Position numbers and translations under genes: made by a program
Shown here: positions 8,817 through 20,100 of the stretch, piece after piece
How the letters are laid out: the number at the start of each line of letters is the position of its first letter
How positions within the stretch are numbered: the stretch's first letter is position 1
The notes under the pieces: model-generated
Database searches by the model: none
Seen by the model: only the letters and a program-made list of their open reading frames with translations
What the model was told of the DNA's origin: nothing
Assembly: GCA_965240325.2 (NCBI GenBank)
Contig: OZ251225.1
Coordinates: 3,410,001 to 3,474,000, forward strand
Source of the DNA: Rebecca billardiae RCC1528
Lineage: Eukaryota; Haptophyta
Direction of reading: 5' to 3'
DNA: 64,000 bases

Positions 8817-11800
8817 ATGGAGCGCCGTCCGTCGCTGCGGACGCGGCGACTGTCTGCGACCGCCTTAGGCCTAGTCTCGTGGCGGTCGGAGCCCAGCCTG
8901 GAGCAGCTCTTGCTCGTCACGGACCCGGGGCCTGACCCAGACGATGTGAAGGTGCGCGCGCGCCAAACTGCCGCACAGCCTGCAGCCGCCTCTGGCAGTG
9001 CAGCATGCATTTGCGGGGCGGAGGCGCGGCAAGGGGGCGCTCGCCGGGGCACGCGCGTCCACTGGACTCACCACGGTGGTACGCGCACCCGCCGTGCCCA
9101 CCTGACGCGCCCGCAGGCACTCGTGATCGCCGCGGTGCTCTCGCACGAGAAGCAGATCGACCTGCGCGCCGTCATCGCGAATGGCGGCCAGCAGCCGCGC
9201 GAGCGCGCGGCGCTGGCCAGGTGCATCTTGGATCAGATGGGAGAGCACTCGATCCCCGTCGGCGTCGGCTCAGAAGGTCGCGCGTACGACGCACAGCCGC
9301 ACGAGTACTCGCTGGACGGCTTTGATCTCGTCGACCGAGCGGCGCTGCCGGACGGGCATGAGCTGATGCTGCAGACGCTGCGCAGCGCGCCGCCGCTGGG
9401 GCTCACGCTCGTGTGCATCTCTTCGCTGCGCGACCTCGCCGACGTGATGGACGCGCACCCCGACCTCGTCGTCGAGAAGGTCAAGACGGTCGCCATCATG
9501 GGCGGCCTCGAGCCGTGCGACAGCGCGCCGTCCGGCTGGCGGCCCGACACGAGCGTGAACAACGAGTTCGACCCGGAGGCTGCCGCGGCGGTGTACGCCT
9601 TCTGCTTCGAGCACGGTGTGCCCATGGCCATCGTCTCGCGACACGCCGTCCCGCTCCTGCCCATGCAGGTGCGCGCGCAGCCGCGGGCTGAGAGCGGAGT
9701 GCGACCGCGCCGCGCGCGCGCGCGCGCGCCGCCCCAAGCCGTGCGCCGACGCTCACCCCGCGCCGCGCGCCCTGCCGCGCGTGCGCCGCGCGCCCGCGCC
9801 CGCGCGCGGCGGGCAGCTCGCAAAGTCCTTCGCCGAGCGCACGGAGTGCCCGCTCATGCGCTACCTCGCCGACGCGCAGTTCCTCGGCCTCGAGGGGCTG
9901 TGGAAGAAGCTGTGCGCGGGGAAGCTGCCCGCGCGCTGCACCAAGCAGTGGTACTTCGAGACGTTCTGCGGCGTGGGCGCGGCGCGGTTCGCCGCGCGCG
10001 GGTACGAGGCGCTGGACGAGGACGAGGACATCGTCGCGCACCTCAACGGCTTCGTCAAGCCGTACGACGTGATCTGCATGATGACGGTGCTGCCGGCGAC
10101 GCGCGCCTACTTCGCCGAGTTTGGCGGCTCCAAGTTCGAGCACAACGGCGCGGAGCACCTGCTGCTGCTCGAGCCGGAGCACACGATCGACGTGCAGTAC
10201 GTGCTGCACCTGCTTCGCAACACGTACCACGCCGCCGTCCTCGCCGTCGCCGAGGCGGCCGGGCTGCCGCGCGCGCGCGACGCGGACTCGCGTCTGCGCG
10301 CGTCGGTCAGCCTGGCGAGCGGCACGGCGCACTCGGCCATCACGCTCGCCACGGCGTCGGCCTCGCGCCAGTTCCGGGTGGACCAGTCGCCGCCGCTCTC
10401 GCCGTGCTCGCCCGGGTACTCGCCGCTCGGAGGCACCTCGCCCGGCGTCGGCGGCTCGCCGTGCGGCTCGCCGCCGACCTCTGCTCACGGCGCGTCGCCG
10501 GGCCTCGGCTCAGCGGAGCAGAGCGAGGCGCAATCGCAGGGCGGAGACAGCGAGCGGCGCGGGAGCGAGTGCAGCGAGCGGCGCGGGAGCGAGTGCAGCG
10601 GCGGGGCCGAGCATGCGAGCGGCGGCAGCGCACTCGCTGCCGGCGCCGAGCTGACACGCGCGCAGCTGCCCGCGGATGAGGCTGGCGCCGACGGCGGCGG
10701 CGCGGGCGGCGGCGCGGCTTGCTCGAGCGGCGCCGGCGGCGCGGCCGGCGCACAGGCTGATCCCGGCTCTTTCGGGCTGGGCTGCCGCGCTCGCGCGCGC
10801 TGCGAGAGCAGCAGCAGCCCCCTCTCCGACCGCAGGCGCAGCGGCAACGCCCCCGACCTCGCCCCGAACCCGACCGGCATCTCGGGCGAGCGCGTGCTGA
10901 TTCGGCCGGCGCCGAGCGTCGCGCCGCCCCTGCCCACCGACCTGTCGCCGCTGCGCACGCCGCTGCGGGCTGCCGATGGCTCGCTCGGCGCGCGCCGGCC
11001 CGACTCGCTGCGCGTGCCCCCGCGCACACGGCGGCGCAGCGGGCTCGCCGAGGGGAAGGAGGAGGGCGCGCGCGAGGGCGGCGGCGAGGCTCGCGCGCGG
11101 CGGCGCGGCGCGCGCCACGCGCGCTCGTCGTCTGGCCTGCCCTCGCCCGGCGGCGGTCTCTCCTCGTCCGAGCTCTCGAGCTCGTCGGACACGGGCGGGC
11201 CCTCGTCGCCGGAGGTCCTCGCGCGCCGCGCCTCGCGCGGCGGCGCGCGCGCGCGTGCCGCCGCCGCCGCCGCCGCCGCGCCGAGCGCCGACCGAGCAGA
11301 GGGGCAGCAGCTGGGGGCGGCGCCGCCCAACGGCGAGCCGCGGTGGGCGCAGCCTGCGCCAGGGCTCCTGCTCCGCCGCTCCGTCTCCGACCTCGGGCGG
11401 CAGGCGGTGTCCGACCTCGGCCGGCTGGGCGCGGTGCGCACGGCGACGCGCTTCGTGAGCAAGCTCACCATCGCCACGCAGCCGCTCGGCGGCGGCTCCT
11501 CCCGCCGAGGCCGCGGCGTCGCTGACTACCTAGCGCGCGCGCTGGACGACGCGCACAGGCGCGACGCGCGCGTGACGGCGGCCACGTCCGCGCTCGGCGG
11601 CGCGCTGCTGCTGGTCGCGCTCGGGGCCGAGCTCGCGTTCTCGGGGGCGCGCGCCGACGCGGCGTGCGCGGCGCACGCGCCGGGCGCGAGCCCCGCGCCG
11701 TCGTGCGACCGCGCCGCGCTCGGCGGCGCGAGCGTCGCGGCCGGCGCGGCCGCGGCGCACGCGGCCCTGCGTCTCGGCCGGCTGGTGGCTCTGGCGCTGC

Positions 11801-13776
11801 TGCTGCTCTCGCTGCGGCCGCACGAGGGGCACGCGGTGCGCGTGCGCCGGTGCGCCGCGCTCGGCGCGGGCGGGGCCGGCGTCGGCGCCGCCATGGCCGT
11901 CGAGCCCGCGCGCGCCGCCGCCGCGCTGGCGCGCGCGGCGCTGGGCGGCGACGGCGCGGCGCGCGGCGCGCGCCTCGGCGCGTGCGCGGCGGTGGGAGCT
12001 GCCGAGCACGTCACCGAGCTGATGGTGTGCCTCGGCGCGGCGCTCGCGCTCGGCGCGGACAGCATGGGGCTGCCCGAGCGCCGGCGCACGCGCGTGGTCC
12101 TCGGCCAGCTCTGGCGCTCGCTCGGCGCGTGCGCGATCGCCAACGCGTGCGCCACCTCGCTCGGCGCGCTCGCGCGCGCGGCGCTCTGTGTTCGCACGGC
12201 GCGCGGCGCGGCGTGGGCGTTGGCCGCGCTCGCGGCGAGCGGCGCGACCGCGCTGCTCGGCTCGGCCGCGCTGCTGCCCGCGCTGCAGCAGGCGCTGCCC
12301 TCCGCGCTCGCGCGCGCGACGGGCGCCGCCGGCCTCCGCGCCTCCACCGCCGCGCTCATCGGCTTCGGCACCGCGCACGAGTGTGAGCCTGACGAGGTGG
12401 TCGCTGAGGCGGCGCTCTCGTTCAAGGCTGTCGCGCTCGACGAGCAGACGCTGCAGCAGCTGCCCGTGCTGCAGCGCGCGCCGGGCACCTCGCTCTCGCC
12501 CACGCTCACCACCGAGCGCTCGCGCGCCGCCGCCGCGCGCCGCGCCGCCGCCGCGCAGCACGAGTGGCAGCTCGGCTCGCTCGGCGCGCCCTCGTGGCGG
12601 CTGCTGCTGAGTGTCCCTGCCGGCCTGCTGGCTGAAGCGGCGGCGGACGGCGCGGCGCGGCTGCGCGGCGCGATGCTCGGCCTCGCGCTCGGCTGGCGGG
12701 ACGACGGGGCTGGCGCCGGCGCGGCGGAGGGCGGCGCGGCGGACGGCCTCGCGGCCGACAAGCGCGGCCCCACCGCCGCCGCCGCCGCCGCCGCCGCTGC
12801 CGCCGGGTGCAGCCTGCCCGGCACGCCGGGCGGCGCCGGCCCGCGCATGGGCCGTCGCATGAGCGCGTGCGCGCACCTGCCGCCGTCGGCTTCCTCGCCC
12901 TCGGCGCAGGTGCTCGCGGCGCCGCCGTTGCTGCAGCGCGCGTCGAGCGACCTGAACGCGCTGCCGCCGTCCGAGCGGCGCGCGCGCATGTCCGAGGTGC
13001 GCATGCCGCTGCCCGCCGCGACGGGCGGGCCCGCCGCCTCGTCGGCGCGCGCGCCGCCGCCGATGCCGAGCCGCGAGCGCGTCGACGCATACGTGGTGCA
13101 CTCGTGGGACGACGACAGCGAGACCAAGCTGCGCGCGCTGACGCGGTGGGCGCGCGGCTTCGAGGGCGCGCACGGCCGGCCGCCGCGCGTGTGGCTCGAC
13201 GCCGCGTGCGCCGACCCGAGCCTGCTCTCCGTCGAGCGCCTGTCGCACGTGCCCGCGTACATGGCGCGCTGCCGGCGGCTACTCGTGCTGATGGGGCCGA
13301 CGCTCGCCGACCAGCTGTGGGCGGTGGCGGAGCTCTTCACGTGGCGCGTGATGGGCGGGCGGCTGGAGGCGGTGGAGGTGGTGCCCGTGACGAACGACGC
13401 GGCCGAGCGCGCCGCGGTGCTCGCCAGCCTCGACGCCTTCCACGCCATGTGGGCCAAGGCCCCGTCCGCGCACTCGGCGCGGCCACTCGTGCAGCTCGTC
13501 GAGCTGGCGGGCGTCTCACAGTTCAACGAGGTCGTGCGCGGCTACATGCCCACCGTGCGCGACGCGCTCGCGGCGGAGGCGCGGGCGGCCGCGGCGGCCG
13601 AGAGCGCGCGCGCCGCGCGCGCACCGGCGGGCGCGGCGTCCTCGCCGCTCCCCCAGCGGGCGTACCCGCAGGGCCAGAAGCCCTTCGCCGAGCAGCGCAC
13701 CGTCGGCGCCGACGCCGACGTGTCGTCGCTCGTCGCCGTCCGACCCGACATCAAGATCGTCGTCGGCAACCAGTGA
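8817..13776 (+). CDS. Nucleoside hydrolase fused to multi-pass membrane region and C-terminal TIR-like domain
   Basis: Model: exons 8817-8951, 9117-9668 and 9817-13776 (1548 residues). Introns are 165 and 148 bp, both with GTGCGCGC donors. Residues about 30-380 are a nucleoside hydrolase of the inosine/uridine type. They hold the metal-binding Asp cluster TDPGPDPDD at 35-43 (a spaced variant of DxDPGxDD), the VNNEFDPEAAAA motif, and a late Asp in KPYDVIC. A 430-residue Ser/Pro/Ala-rich linker follows, including a 24-bp tandem repeat (ERRGSECS twice, about 10550-10600) and RSVSDLGRQAVSDLGR. Four or five hydrophobic helices lie at about 815-1070. Residues about 1318-1425 are TIR-like: DAYVVHSWDDDSETK, VWLDAACAD, CRRLLVLMGP and LWAVAEL, with Glu1401 in the position of the TIR catalytic Glu. 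No ATG occurs in this frame between about 10,085 and 11,890, which favours one protein over two genes. The single polypeptide is still inference. Confidence 0.75.
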
Positions 13777-14581
13777 GCGGCTCTGCCTCTGACCCGGCGT
13801 GACCCGGCGGACATTCCTGACGATGGGGCCGCCCCACGCGGGCCGTCGTCAGGTGTGAGGAGTCGGCGAGACCGGCGCCAGAGCCCACGGACCGTTGCCG
13901 TAGGCGGCGAGTACCGGCGTACCGGTAGGTCGTACAGACAGTACTCAGTCTCAGTAGTACTAGACCTAGTAGACTACTCGTTGAGTAATAGTACTAGTTC
14001 TAGACCTGCTAGCACTGTAGCAGTACTCGATCATCAGCACTACTGTCCGGGAAGTACGGTTCACTCGGAGTGACTCCGGGATGATGAGCGGATATCGGTG
14101 CATGCCCTGATGGGCCTGGCGGATCAGCCATATCATCAGGCAGCGCGATAATATCCGGTACTCAGTCACGGAGTGACGGTTGACTGCTGATTATAGCTAG
14201 GTCATAGGTGACGACTCGGTTTACTGGCCGCTATAATAAGTCGTCAGCGGTCAGTGCCCCGCGCCGCCATGAATGTCCGTGACTACAGCAGTCTCGGCGC
14301 CGCGGCGGGTATCATACTACATTCATTGGGAACGGACGGCAGAGCCGGGCTGCGACGCCGAGGTGTCATCGGCGGAGCGTCGATCGACTGACAATGCTGA
14401 CAGAGCTTGACAGCCGGCTCAGCCGGCACGGGCTGGCAGCGAGTGAGCGACAGCGTCACAGGCTCCGAGCCCGAGGCCCGTGTGGCACGGCGGCACAGTC
14501 ATACGGGACGGCCCAGCAATCAATGTCGATGGGCGTCACGGCAAGCATGCGGCCAGTGAGCAGCAATCTGGCGACACCCTG
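13777..14581. other. Spacer without recognised gene
   Basis: A+T-richer than the flanking genes, with many short CAGTACT/AGTACTG-like runs around 13,930-14,030. No coding frame, RNA gene or clear repeat unit could be supported. Confidence 0.45.
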
Positions 14582-15175
14582 TCACGCGGCGGGCTCGTCG
14601 GTAGGAGCCAGTCCTGCACGTGCGTCGTCTGCTGGCGGCGACACCAGGGAGCCAGAGAGCACGGATGTTGGAGCCAAGAGCTCGCCACTGCCTTGGGCAC
14701 GAGGCAGCTTCTGCGCGGCGAGCGCTCCCGCACGTGGCCTGGGCCGCAAGCTATATCGGCCTCCATTGGCATTCGGCGGCGGGGGGGCTGGTGAGGGGCC
14801 TCGCATGTCGCCGTCAGCTGCCATCGCAGCGGGCGCCAGCTTTGGCGCACCGGTGAGTGGTGCAAGAGCGCCCGTCTTTGCCTTCGGGGTGGCGAGGCGC
14901 ATGCGCATGAGCGCGTCACTTGGGGATGGCATGGATATCGCGTCGATCCCCTTGTCGAGCGGCTCCAGCACGCTGCCACGGTGGTGCTGGCTCGGCGTGT
15001 TTGCCATGTGCATCTCTGTCTGCCATGACATTGAACTCGTGGGCACCTCGCGCGGAGCGGGCACTTGAACGTCCAGCTGCGGCAGCGTGCGCTTGCGCTT
15101 GTGTGACGGGTGTTCACCAGCAGGTGGCGAGCTCCCCATTTGCAGCGGGTCGCCGGCGGGCTGCACGCCCGCCAT
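14582..15175 (-). CDS. Hypothetical disordered protein
   Basis: From the ATG at 15175 the frame gives 197 residues; it stays open upstream without another ATG. The protein is rich in Pro, Ala and Ser with basic patches (SHKRKRTLPQLDV; RLATPKAKTG) and is probably intrinsically disordered. No domain is recognised. Third codon positions are mostly G/C in this frame. The opposite strand also holds a long frame, so the strand choice is uncertain; I prefer this one for its more balanced composition. It would be divergent from the LRR gene, 240 bp away. Confidence 0.4.
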   Translation of the reverse strand: MAGVQPAGDPLQMGSSPPAGEHPSHKRKRTLPQLDVQVPAPREVPTSSMSWQTEMHMANTPSQHHRGSVLEPLDKGIDAISMPSPSDALMRMRLATPKAKTGALAPLTGAPKLAPAAMAADGDMRGPSPAPPPPNANGGRYSLRPRPRAGALAAQKLPRAQGSGELLAPTSVLSGSLVSPPADDARAGLAPTDEPAA

Positions 15176-15415
15176 CGGGCCGGCCTCGAGCAAGCCGCGG
15201 GGCAGCCCGCAGCTCTTTTGACGCACGCCTGTCCTTCCAAGGTTCACGCCCGCGGCGCCCGGCCGGATGTTCGTCGTCGAATCGATCCCAGGCCGCCGGA
15301 TAAGTAATTGCGGATAATTCTATGGCGCGTGATTTGTTGGCGCCATTTTAATTGCTGCGCGCGCCCTTTTTTATTTTTTTCATGCAATCGCGACCGTTGC
15401 CGAGCAGCCATCAGC

Positions 15416-17589
15416 ATGGCCGAGTCGCTCAGCGATGACGAGTCGCACAACGATGCCATACGTGGGGCATCTACGACAGCCGAGGTGACGGACGGGCTCA
15501 TGCTGGAGTACTCAGGCGAGGACAGCGTTGAGAATATTCGCGAGCTCGTGCTCCGCGACCTCGGCATCGTTGACATGGGTCCCGCCATGCGGGTGCGCGC
15601 GAGCGACAGGCGCCCGTGCGCACGTGCAGAGGTGCTCGGAGCCGTCTCGTCGAATCGCGGGGCGTGCCCGCTCGGCGTGAAGGCCTAGCTCTGCACGCCT
15701 TCTCTCTCCCTCCCGCCCCGCCCCCCCTTCCCCCCACTCCCCCATCAGCCGCACCTTGCTGACCGCTGCGCCCCACGCTGCCACCTGCGCATTATGTGCG
15801 CTGCTCGTACGCGCGCAGCGCCTGTGCCGCATCGAGGTCCTCTCGCTCTCACACAACCGGTTGCAGGCTCTGCCGGCGTGCATCTCGATGCACGCGCTCA
15901 CCGATCTCAACATCAACTTCAACCGCGTGACTTCGCTCGCCCCGCTCGCGCACTGCCGCGCGCTCGAGCGGCTGTTTGCCTCGAGCAACAAGCTGAGCTC
16001 GCTCGCGCCGCTCCGGCAGTGCACGAGGCTGCGTGAGCTCTGCGCGTTCCGCAACGTGCTGCCGTCGCTGAGCGAGTGCATCGAGGTGCTCCGCCAGCTC
16101 CCGGACCTCGTGAGCCTCGAGCTTGGCTCCAACCCGTGCGCCCTCGGCGAGCCGTACCGCCACGAGCTCGTGCACGCGCTGCCCAACCTGCGCGCGCTCG
16201 ACGGGGACGGCCTCGCCGAGCTCGACCGCGAGCTGAGCGCCGAGCACGTGGAGCGCCAGCCCGGCGGCCAGGCGTTGTGGGAGCGGTGCGCGCGCGCGCG
16301 CTCGGAGGCGGCACGGCGCGCGAGCCGAACACCCACGCAGCCCGCGCGCCCTGCCGCAACCCGCGCTCCGCCCCGCGCGCAGGCATGGGTCGGTGCTGGC
16401 GGCGCGAGCCGAGAGTGCTGCGCGCGGGGCCGGCGTCGGCGCCGCGGCGGCCGGCAGACCGGTGACCGCACCGGTGCAGCCGCGCTGTGCGCGAGGCATC
16501 GAGCCGAGCGCCGAGACGGCCGCGTGCCTCTCGGCCAGCGCGGCCCAGCACACGTCGGCAGCGCGCCCGCAGACGGCTGCGGCGACGGCCGGGCCGAGGC
16601 CGCGGCCGGGCGTTGGCCCGCGCCCGCCCGCAGCCGCGCAGGCCCGAGCGGCGCGTGCGGGATCGGTCGACCGCGCGCACTCGCTCGAGTCGATCGTCGA
16701 GCTGCCGGGGCCCGCAGAGCCACCCGCGCGGAGCGCGCACGCCGATGTGCTCACGCTCGACGGCGATGCGGACGGCGCGCGCGATGCTTCGCTCACGCCG
16801 CGCCACGCTGGCGCCGAGGAGAACGTGCACGCGTCTGCCAACCGTGCGCCGGTCGCGGCGAATGGCGCGCACCCGCTCCTCGCAGAGTTCGAGGCGAAGG
16901 CGCTGCTCGCCGAGCACAGTGCGCAGCGCACGGCGCGCGCGCGCGCCGAGGGGGTGCCCACGCCGTCAGCCGCGCAACTCTCGGCGCGCGGAAGCGCTGG
17001 CGATGGCGCCGAGGCCGAGGGCGGCGGCGTGGGCACGGCGCTTGCTGACGCGCTGTCGCTGCGGCGACCAGCGGCGGAGCGGCTGCGGCTGATCGCGGCG
17101 ACGAGCGCAGCCGCAGGGGGTGGGCGGGCGTCGCCCGCCCGCCCGCGCTCGACCGCCACGGCTGGGCGATCGGGCGGGCCGACGGCTCGGAGCTGCGCTC
17201 CCGCGCTGTCCGCAGCTGGCGCGGACGGCGCAGACGAGGACGGCGCAGACGACTCGTCGACTGTGATCCGCCGGCTCGTCTCGCTCGTGCAGGAGGTGGC
17301 CGCAGAGCGCGACGTGCTCCAGCGGCAGCTGCGCGCGCGCGAACCAGCGGCCACGCCAGCATCGACCGTCGCCGCCGGAGCCGAGGCCGGCGTGCCCGCC
17401 GGCGCCCGGCCGGGCACGGCCAGCTCGGACACGCCGGGTGGTGGCGGCGGGCTGTCGCAGGCAGAGCGCGCGGAGCTCGCCCGGCTGCGCGCGGAGAACG
17501 CCAACATGTGGGGGCTGCTCGACGAGAACCGCCGGCTTCGCGCGCGCCTCAAGGCTGTGGCAGGACTGCCCGAGACGGCAGATGATTGA
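15416..17589 (+). CDS. Leucine-rich-repeat / coiled-coil protein, three exons
   Basis: Exons 15416-15592, 15819-16285 and 16383-17589 give 616 residues in frame. Splicing the first intron (226 bp, donor GTGCGC, C/T-rich tract before the acceptor) restores a continuous LRR: IRELVLRDLGIVDM joined to RLCRIEVLSLSHNRL. About five SDS22-type repeats occupy residues 40-190 (LTDLNINFNRVTSL, LERLFASSNKLSSL, LVSLELGSNPC) and end in an LRR cap with LPNLRALDG. A long Ala/Pro/Arg-rich disordered region follows, then a C-terminal coiled coil (VIRRLVSLVQEVAAERDVLQ; AELARLRAENANMWGLLDENR). Proteins of this layout are often ciliary or centrosomal scaffolds (family knowledge); the specific role here is unknown. 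Confidence 0.8.
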
Positions 17590-17695
17590 TCTGATCATGT
17601 GCTGAGGCGTAGTACCGTGCTGCGAGGCCCGTTCATTAAATATCATCTGCTAATCACTGATGCCTGCCGGCCTGACGATACTGTCGATACTGTCT

Positions 17696-17735
17696 CGCCT
17701 GCCTTAGGAGCTGTGTGCGTCTCTTATTCTTAGTT
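17696..17735 (+). repeat. Dispersed repeat A, copy 1
   Basis: Contains CGCCTGCC, then GAGCTGTGTGCGTCTC and TTATTCTTAGT. The same word order occurs at 40931 (same strand, partial) and, inverted, at 58837-58882 and 58929-58975. The nature of the element is unknown. Confidence 0.65.
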
Positions 17736-17952
17736 ACGTACACAAACTGTAGTCTGTACATCAGCATGACTCTCATGATGACATGAAAGCTGGTAACTAA
17801 CGTACTGATGATGATCTCACAGTCATTGATTCAAAGAAGTCAGCAGGCCGCGCTATGAAAGTAGCAATGGTGAATCTCTACCCCCATATCGGATTCTTGA
17901 GCGGAGTTGCGGTTGGATGGCTCTGAAAATGTTCGACGGCTGTATGGGGGGG

Positions 17953-17980
17953 TACTCATTCTATGATTTAACGACACAGG
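17953..17980 (-). repeat. Dispersed repeat B, inverted copy
   Basis: On the minus strand this reads TGTCGTTAAATC followed by ATAGAATGAGTA. The same string occurs on the plus strand at about 43890-43912 and, slightly changed, at 60477-60500. Confidence 0.65.
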
Positions 17981-18424
17981 TTGGACTAATTCTCTGATTT
18001 GAAGACGTACTGATGTTCTGCATCAGGCTCGCTTTCAGAGTTTCTGAGTCAGGCTCGAAGCAACCCGAGCCGAGGGGCGAGAAGATTCGTTGAAAGCTTG
18101 TGATACGGCTCATTTTTCAATGAATACCAAGCAGCGCGTGAAACGACACCACCTTGATGCAGCTTCAGCTTCGTTGGCTATAAAGCCCAACGATGCAGAG
18201 ATTCTGCGCACCACCTCGTGCTACCCGGCGCAAGAACGCGACGAAGCGTGTTGCTAGTAGTACCTCTCTTCAAGACGAAGCGCGAATCTATGATATGGTA
18301 CTTTTCGCCTAATAGTGGCCGATGCATCTGTCCTTTGGCCGAATAGGGGAAGTTTGACGCAGCGGAACGCTGCTTGGGCGAACGAGTGTCGTAACGCGAT
18401 GTGCGCGCAACAAGGCGGACGTCA

Positions 18425-18898
18425 ATGAAATTCCGACGTCGAATACCTGGCCGCAATAGACAAACGCGTCGCGATCTCCACGGCCACCACATGGAACGTA
18501 CTGGCCACCAAAGCATCCCGCTCAGCCGGGTCGTTCAGGAGCGGCTCCGTCGGTGCCACTACTGCGGCGAGCACCTGAACAAGGAATCTGAGCTCTACCT
18601 CCTCGCCGATGCGGTTTACTGCTGCCAGTCACACCGAGCACTCGCCGCAGCAGCGGACAACTGCGCAGGCACTTCTGACCCTGGATCACCAATCAAGGTC
18701 CCGGTCTCGACGGGCGTCGGACTTGCCGCATCACACCGGTCATGGCTCTCCCTCGATGACCTGGACTCGTGCCCATCCTCTCGCGAGTCCACCCCTGTCA
18801 ACAGCCCGAAACGGCGACCCCGCCACCAACAAGGCGGGACGGTCGCACACCCACAGCGCGAACAGCTCAGCCCCGCGAAGCGATCCTTCCTCGCATGA
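18425..18898 (+). CDS. Small FLZ/FCS-like zinc-finger protein
   Basis: The start is either ATG 18425 (157 residues) or ATG 18491 (135 residues). The core RCHYCGEHLNKESELYLL followed by AVYCCQSHR has the C-x2-C ... C-x3-H spacing and hydrophobic Tyr positions of FLZ (FCS-like) zinc fingers. In plants these bind SnRK1 kinase and act as adaptors. The rest is Ser/Pro-rich with acidic (SWLSLDDLDSCPSS) and basic (SPKRRPRHQQ) patches. The G+C content is lower than in neighbouring genes, so the gene could be atypical or recently acquired. It is the only coding candidate in about 4 kb of spacer. The FLZ assignment rests on one motif. Confidence 0.5.
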   Translation: MKFRRRIPGRNRQTRRDLHGHHMERTGHQSIPLSRVVQERLRRCHYCGEHLNKESELYLLADAVYCCQSHRALAAAADNCAGTSDPGSPIKVPVSTGVGLAASHRSWLSLDDLDSCPSSRESTPVNSPKRRPRHQQGGTVAHPQREQLSPAKRSFLA

Positions 18899-20100
18899 CG
18901 GCATTCACCTGCGCGGGTTTGCGCATCGCACCATGTTCAGCACACAACACGGTTGCCGGTCGCGGTGAACGCCTCCGGCTGCATCTAGACCATGGGCCGA
19001 TCATGTCAGTCGACAGAGTGGCCGAATTCGCGGACTCTGTCGACCGGCGCTCGGACTTGTCAAAGGCGTTGCCAGTCTGAGAGTCACTGTCACAATACGC
19101 GGCGCCGTCAGCATAGTCGTCAAGCTTAATACTCGGCACTTAATCGTAACTCGCAATATGACATCCGCCGGCGATCTGTGTATGTACGGCCTCATGAATC
19201 TCCGTCGGTACTGCCAGAGTTATCTAAGACTCACGGCCGAAGTATTATAATCACGCGCGCACCGGGTCGACGACGCCGGCCGTCACGCCGGTAGGCCTCA
19301 TGATCAACTTCAAGCGGCCCGAAGTGGCCGGTGCGAGTAATAATGCCGATATTTACCGCTCGTCTAGTTATGGCGCCGAAAATCCGCGTTGCACTAGAGT
19401 ATAGTCACTAGAATGTGAGTGCGGCGCGGATTTATCACACGGTCACACGGACTCAGTCCCGCCGCCAGTAACTAGGCATCGCTCGGCGTCAGGCGGGCCG
19501 GGCCCGCGCAGGACGCGGTGCTGACGGACCGCGCGTCCGCGGCGGCTACGAAGCCTCCGTGCGACCGTGACGCAGCGGGCCGAGAAATAGTCTCAAGTCG
19601 ATTGTACTGCCGAGTGCCGGCCGGGCTCTCCAGTCAAAATCATAGAATGAGTCAGACCAAGGGCCCTTGCTCAGACTCTCCCGCGCGTCGGACTGACGCG
19701 GCCACGGGTAGTTATAGATCCGAGAAGCGGTGATGACTTCGGACCGCGGCGTATGAGCACTATACCCCGGCGTACCCCGCCTCGGACCTCAACCTCAACC
19801 TGGGACAGACAGCAGTGGGCTGCAGTGGCCTCCGATCAGATCGTAATGACTCGAAGTCGGACCGGTATACACTCGCCTAGTTACGTAACACGGTACTGCT
19901 ACCTCACTAACTCAGTACCTGTCAGTGGGGCCCCGCCGTTTGAATCAGCGACGCCGTTGCCGATTCACGGATGACGGCCCCTGAGCCGAGCGGCCTGTCA
20001 TCAGTGCCACTGCTGGGGGCAGTCTGATCACAACCGGGCGTCTTAGGAGCTCAATGACATTTTTATTATCCGGCGGGATTCAAGTCAATATATATATTAC
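18899..20100. other. Spacer without recognised gene
   Basis: Mixed-composition DNA. It carries a partial copy of repeat B at about 19634-19652 (AAATCATAGAATGAGTC). Reading frames here are short and show no domain. No RNA gene was recognised. Confidence 0.45.

Larger units (their letters stand above)
17590..18424. other. Repeat-bearing spacer
   Basis: A+T-richer spacer containing copies of two dispersed motifs listed separately (17696-17735 and 17953-17980). The stretch 18,000-18,400 has intermediate base composition and no coding frame with a recognisable domain. It may be the remnant of an inserted element. Confidence 0.45.

Noticed and set aside
11526-13526. 666-codon Ser/Ala-rich frame on the minus strand
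   Set aside because: Shadow of the fusion gene's membrane and TIR-like part; no recognisable domain.
14394-15068. 224-codon plus-strand frame overlapping the 14.6-15.2 kb hypothetical gene
   Set aside because: It could not be excluded fully, but its composition is less protein-like than the minus frame, so only the minus frame is listed.
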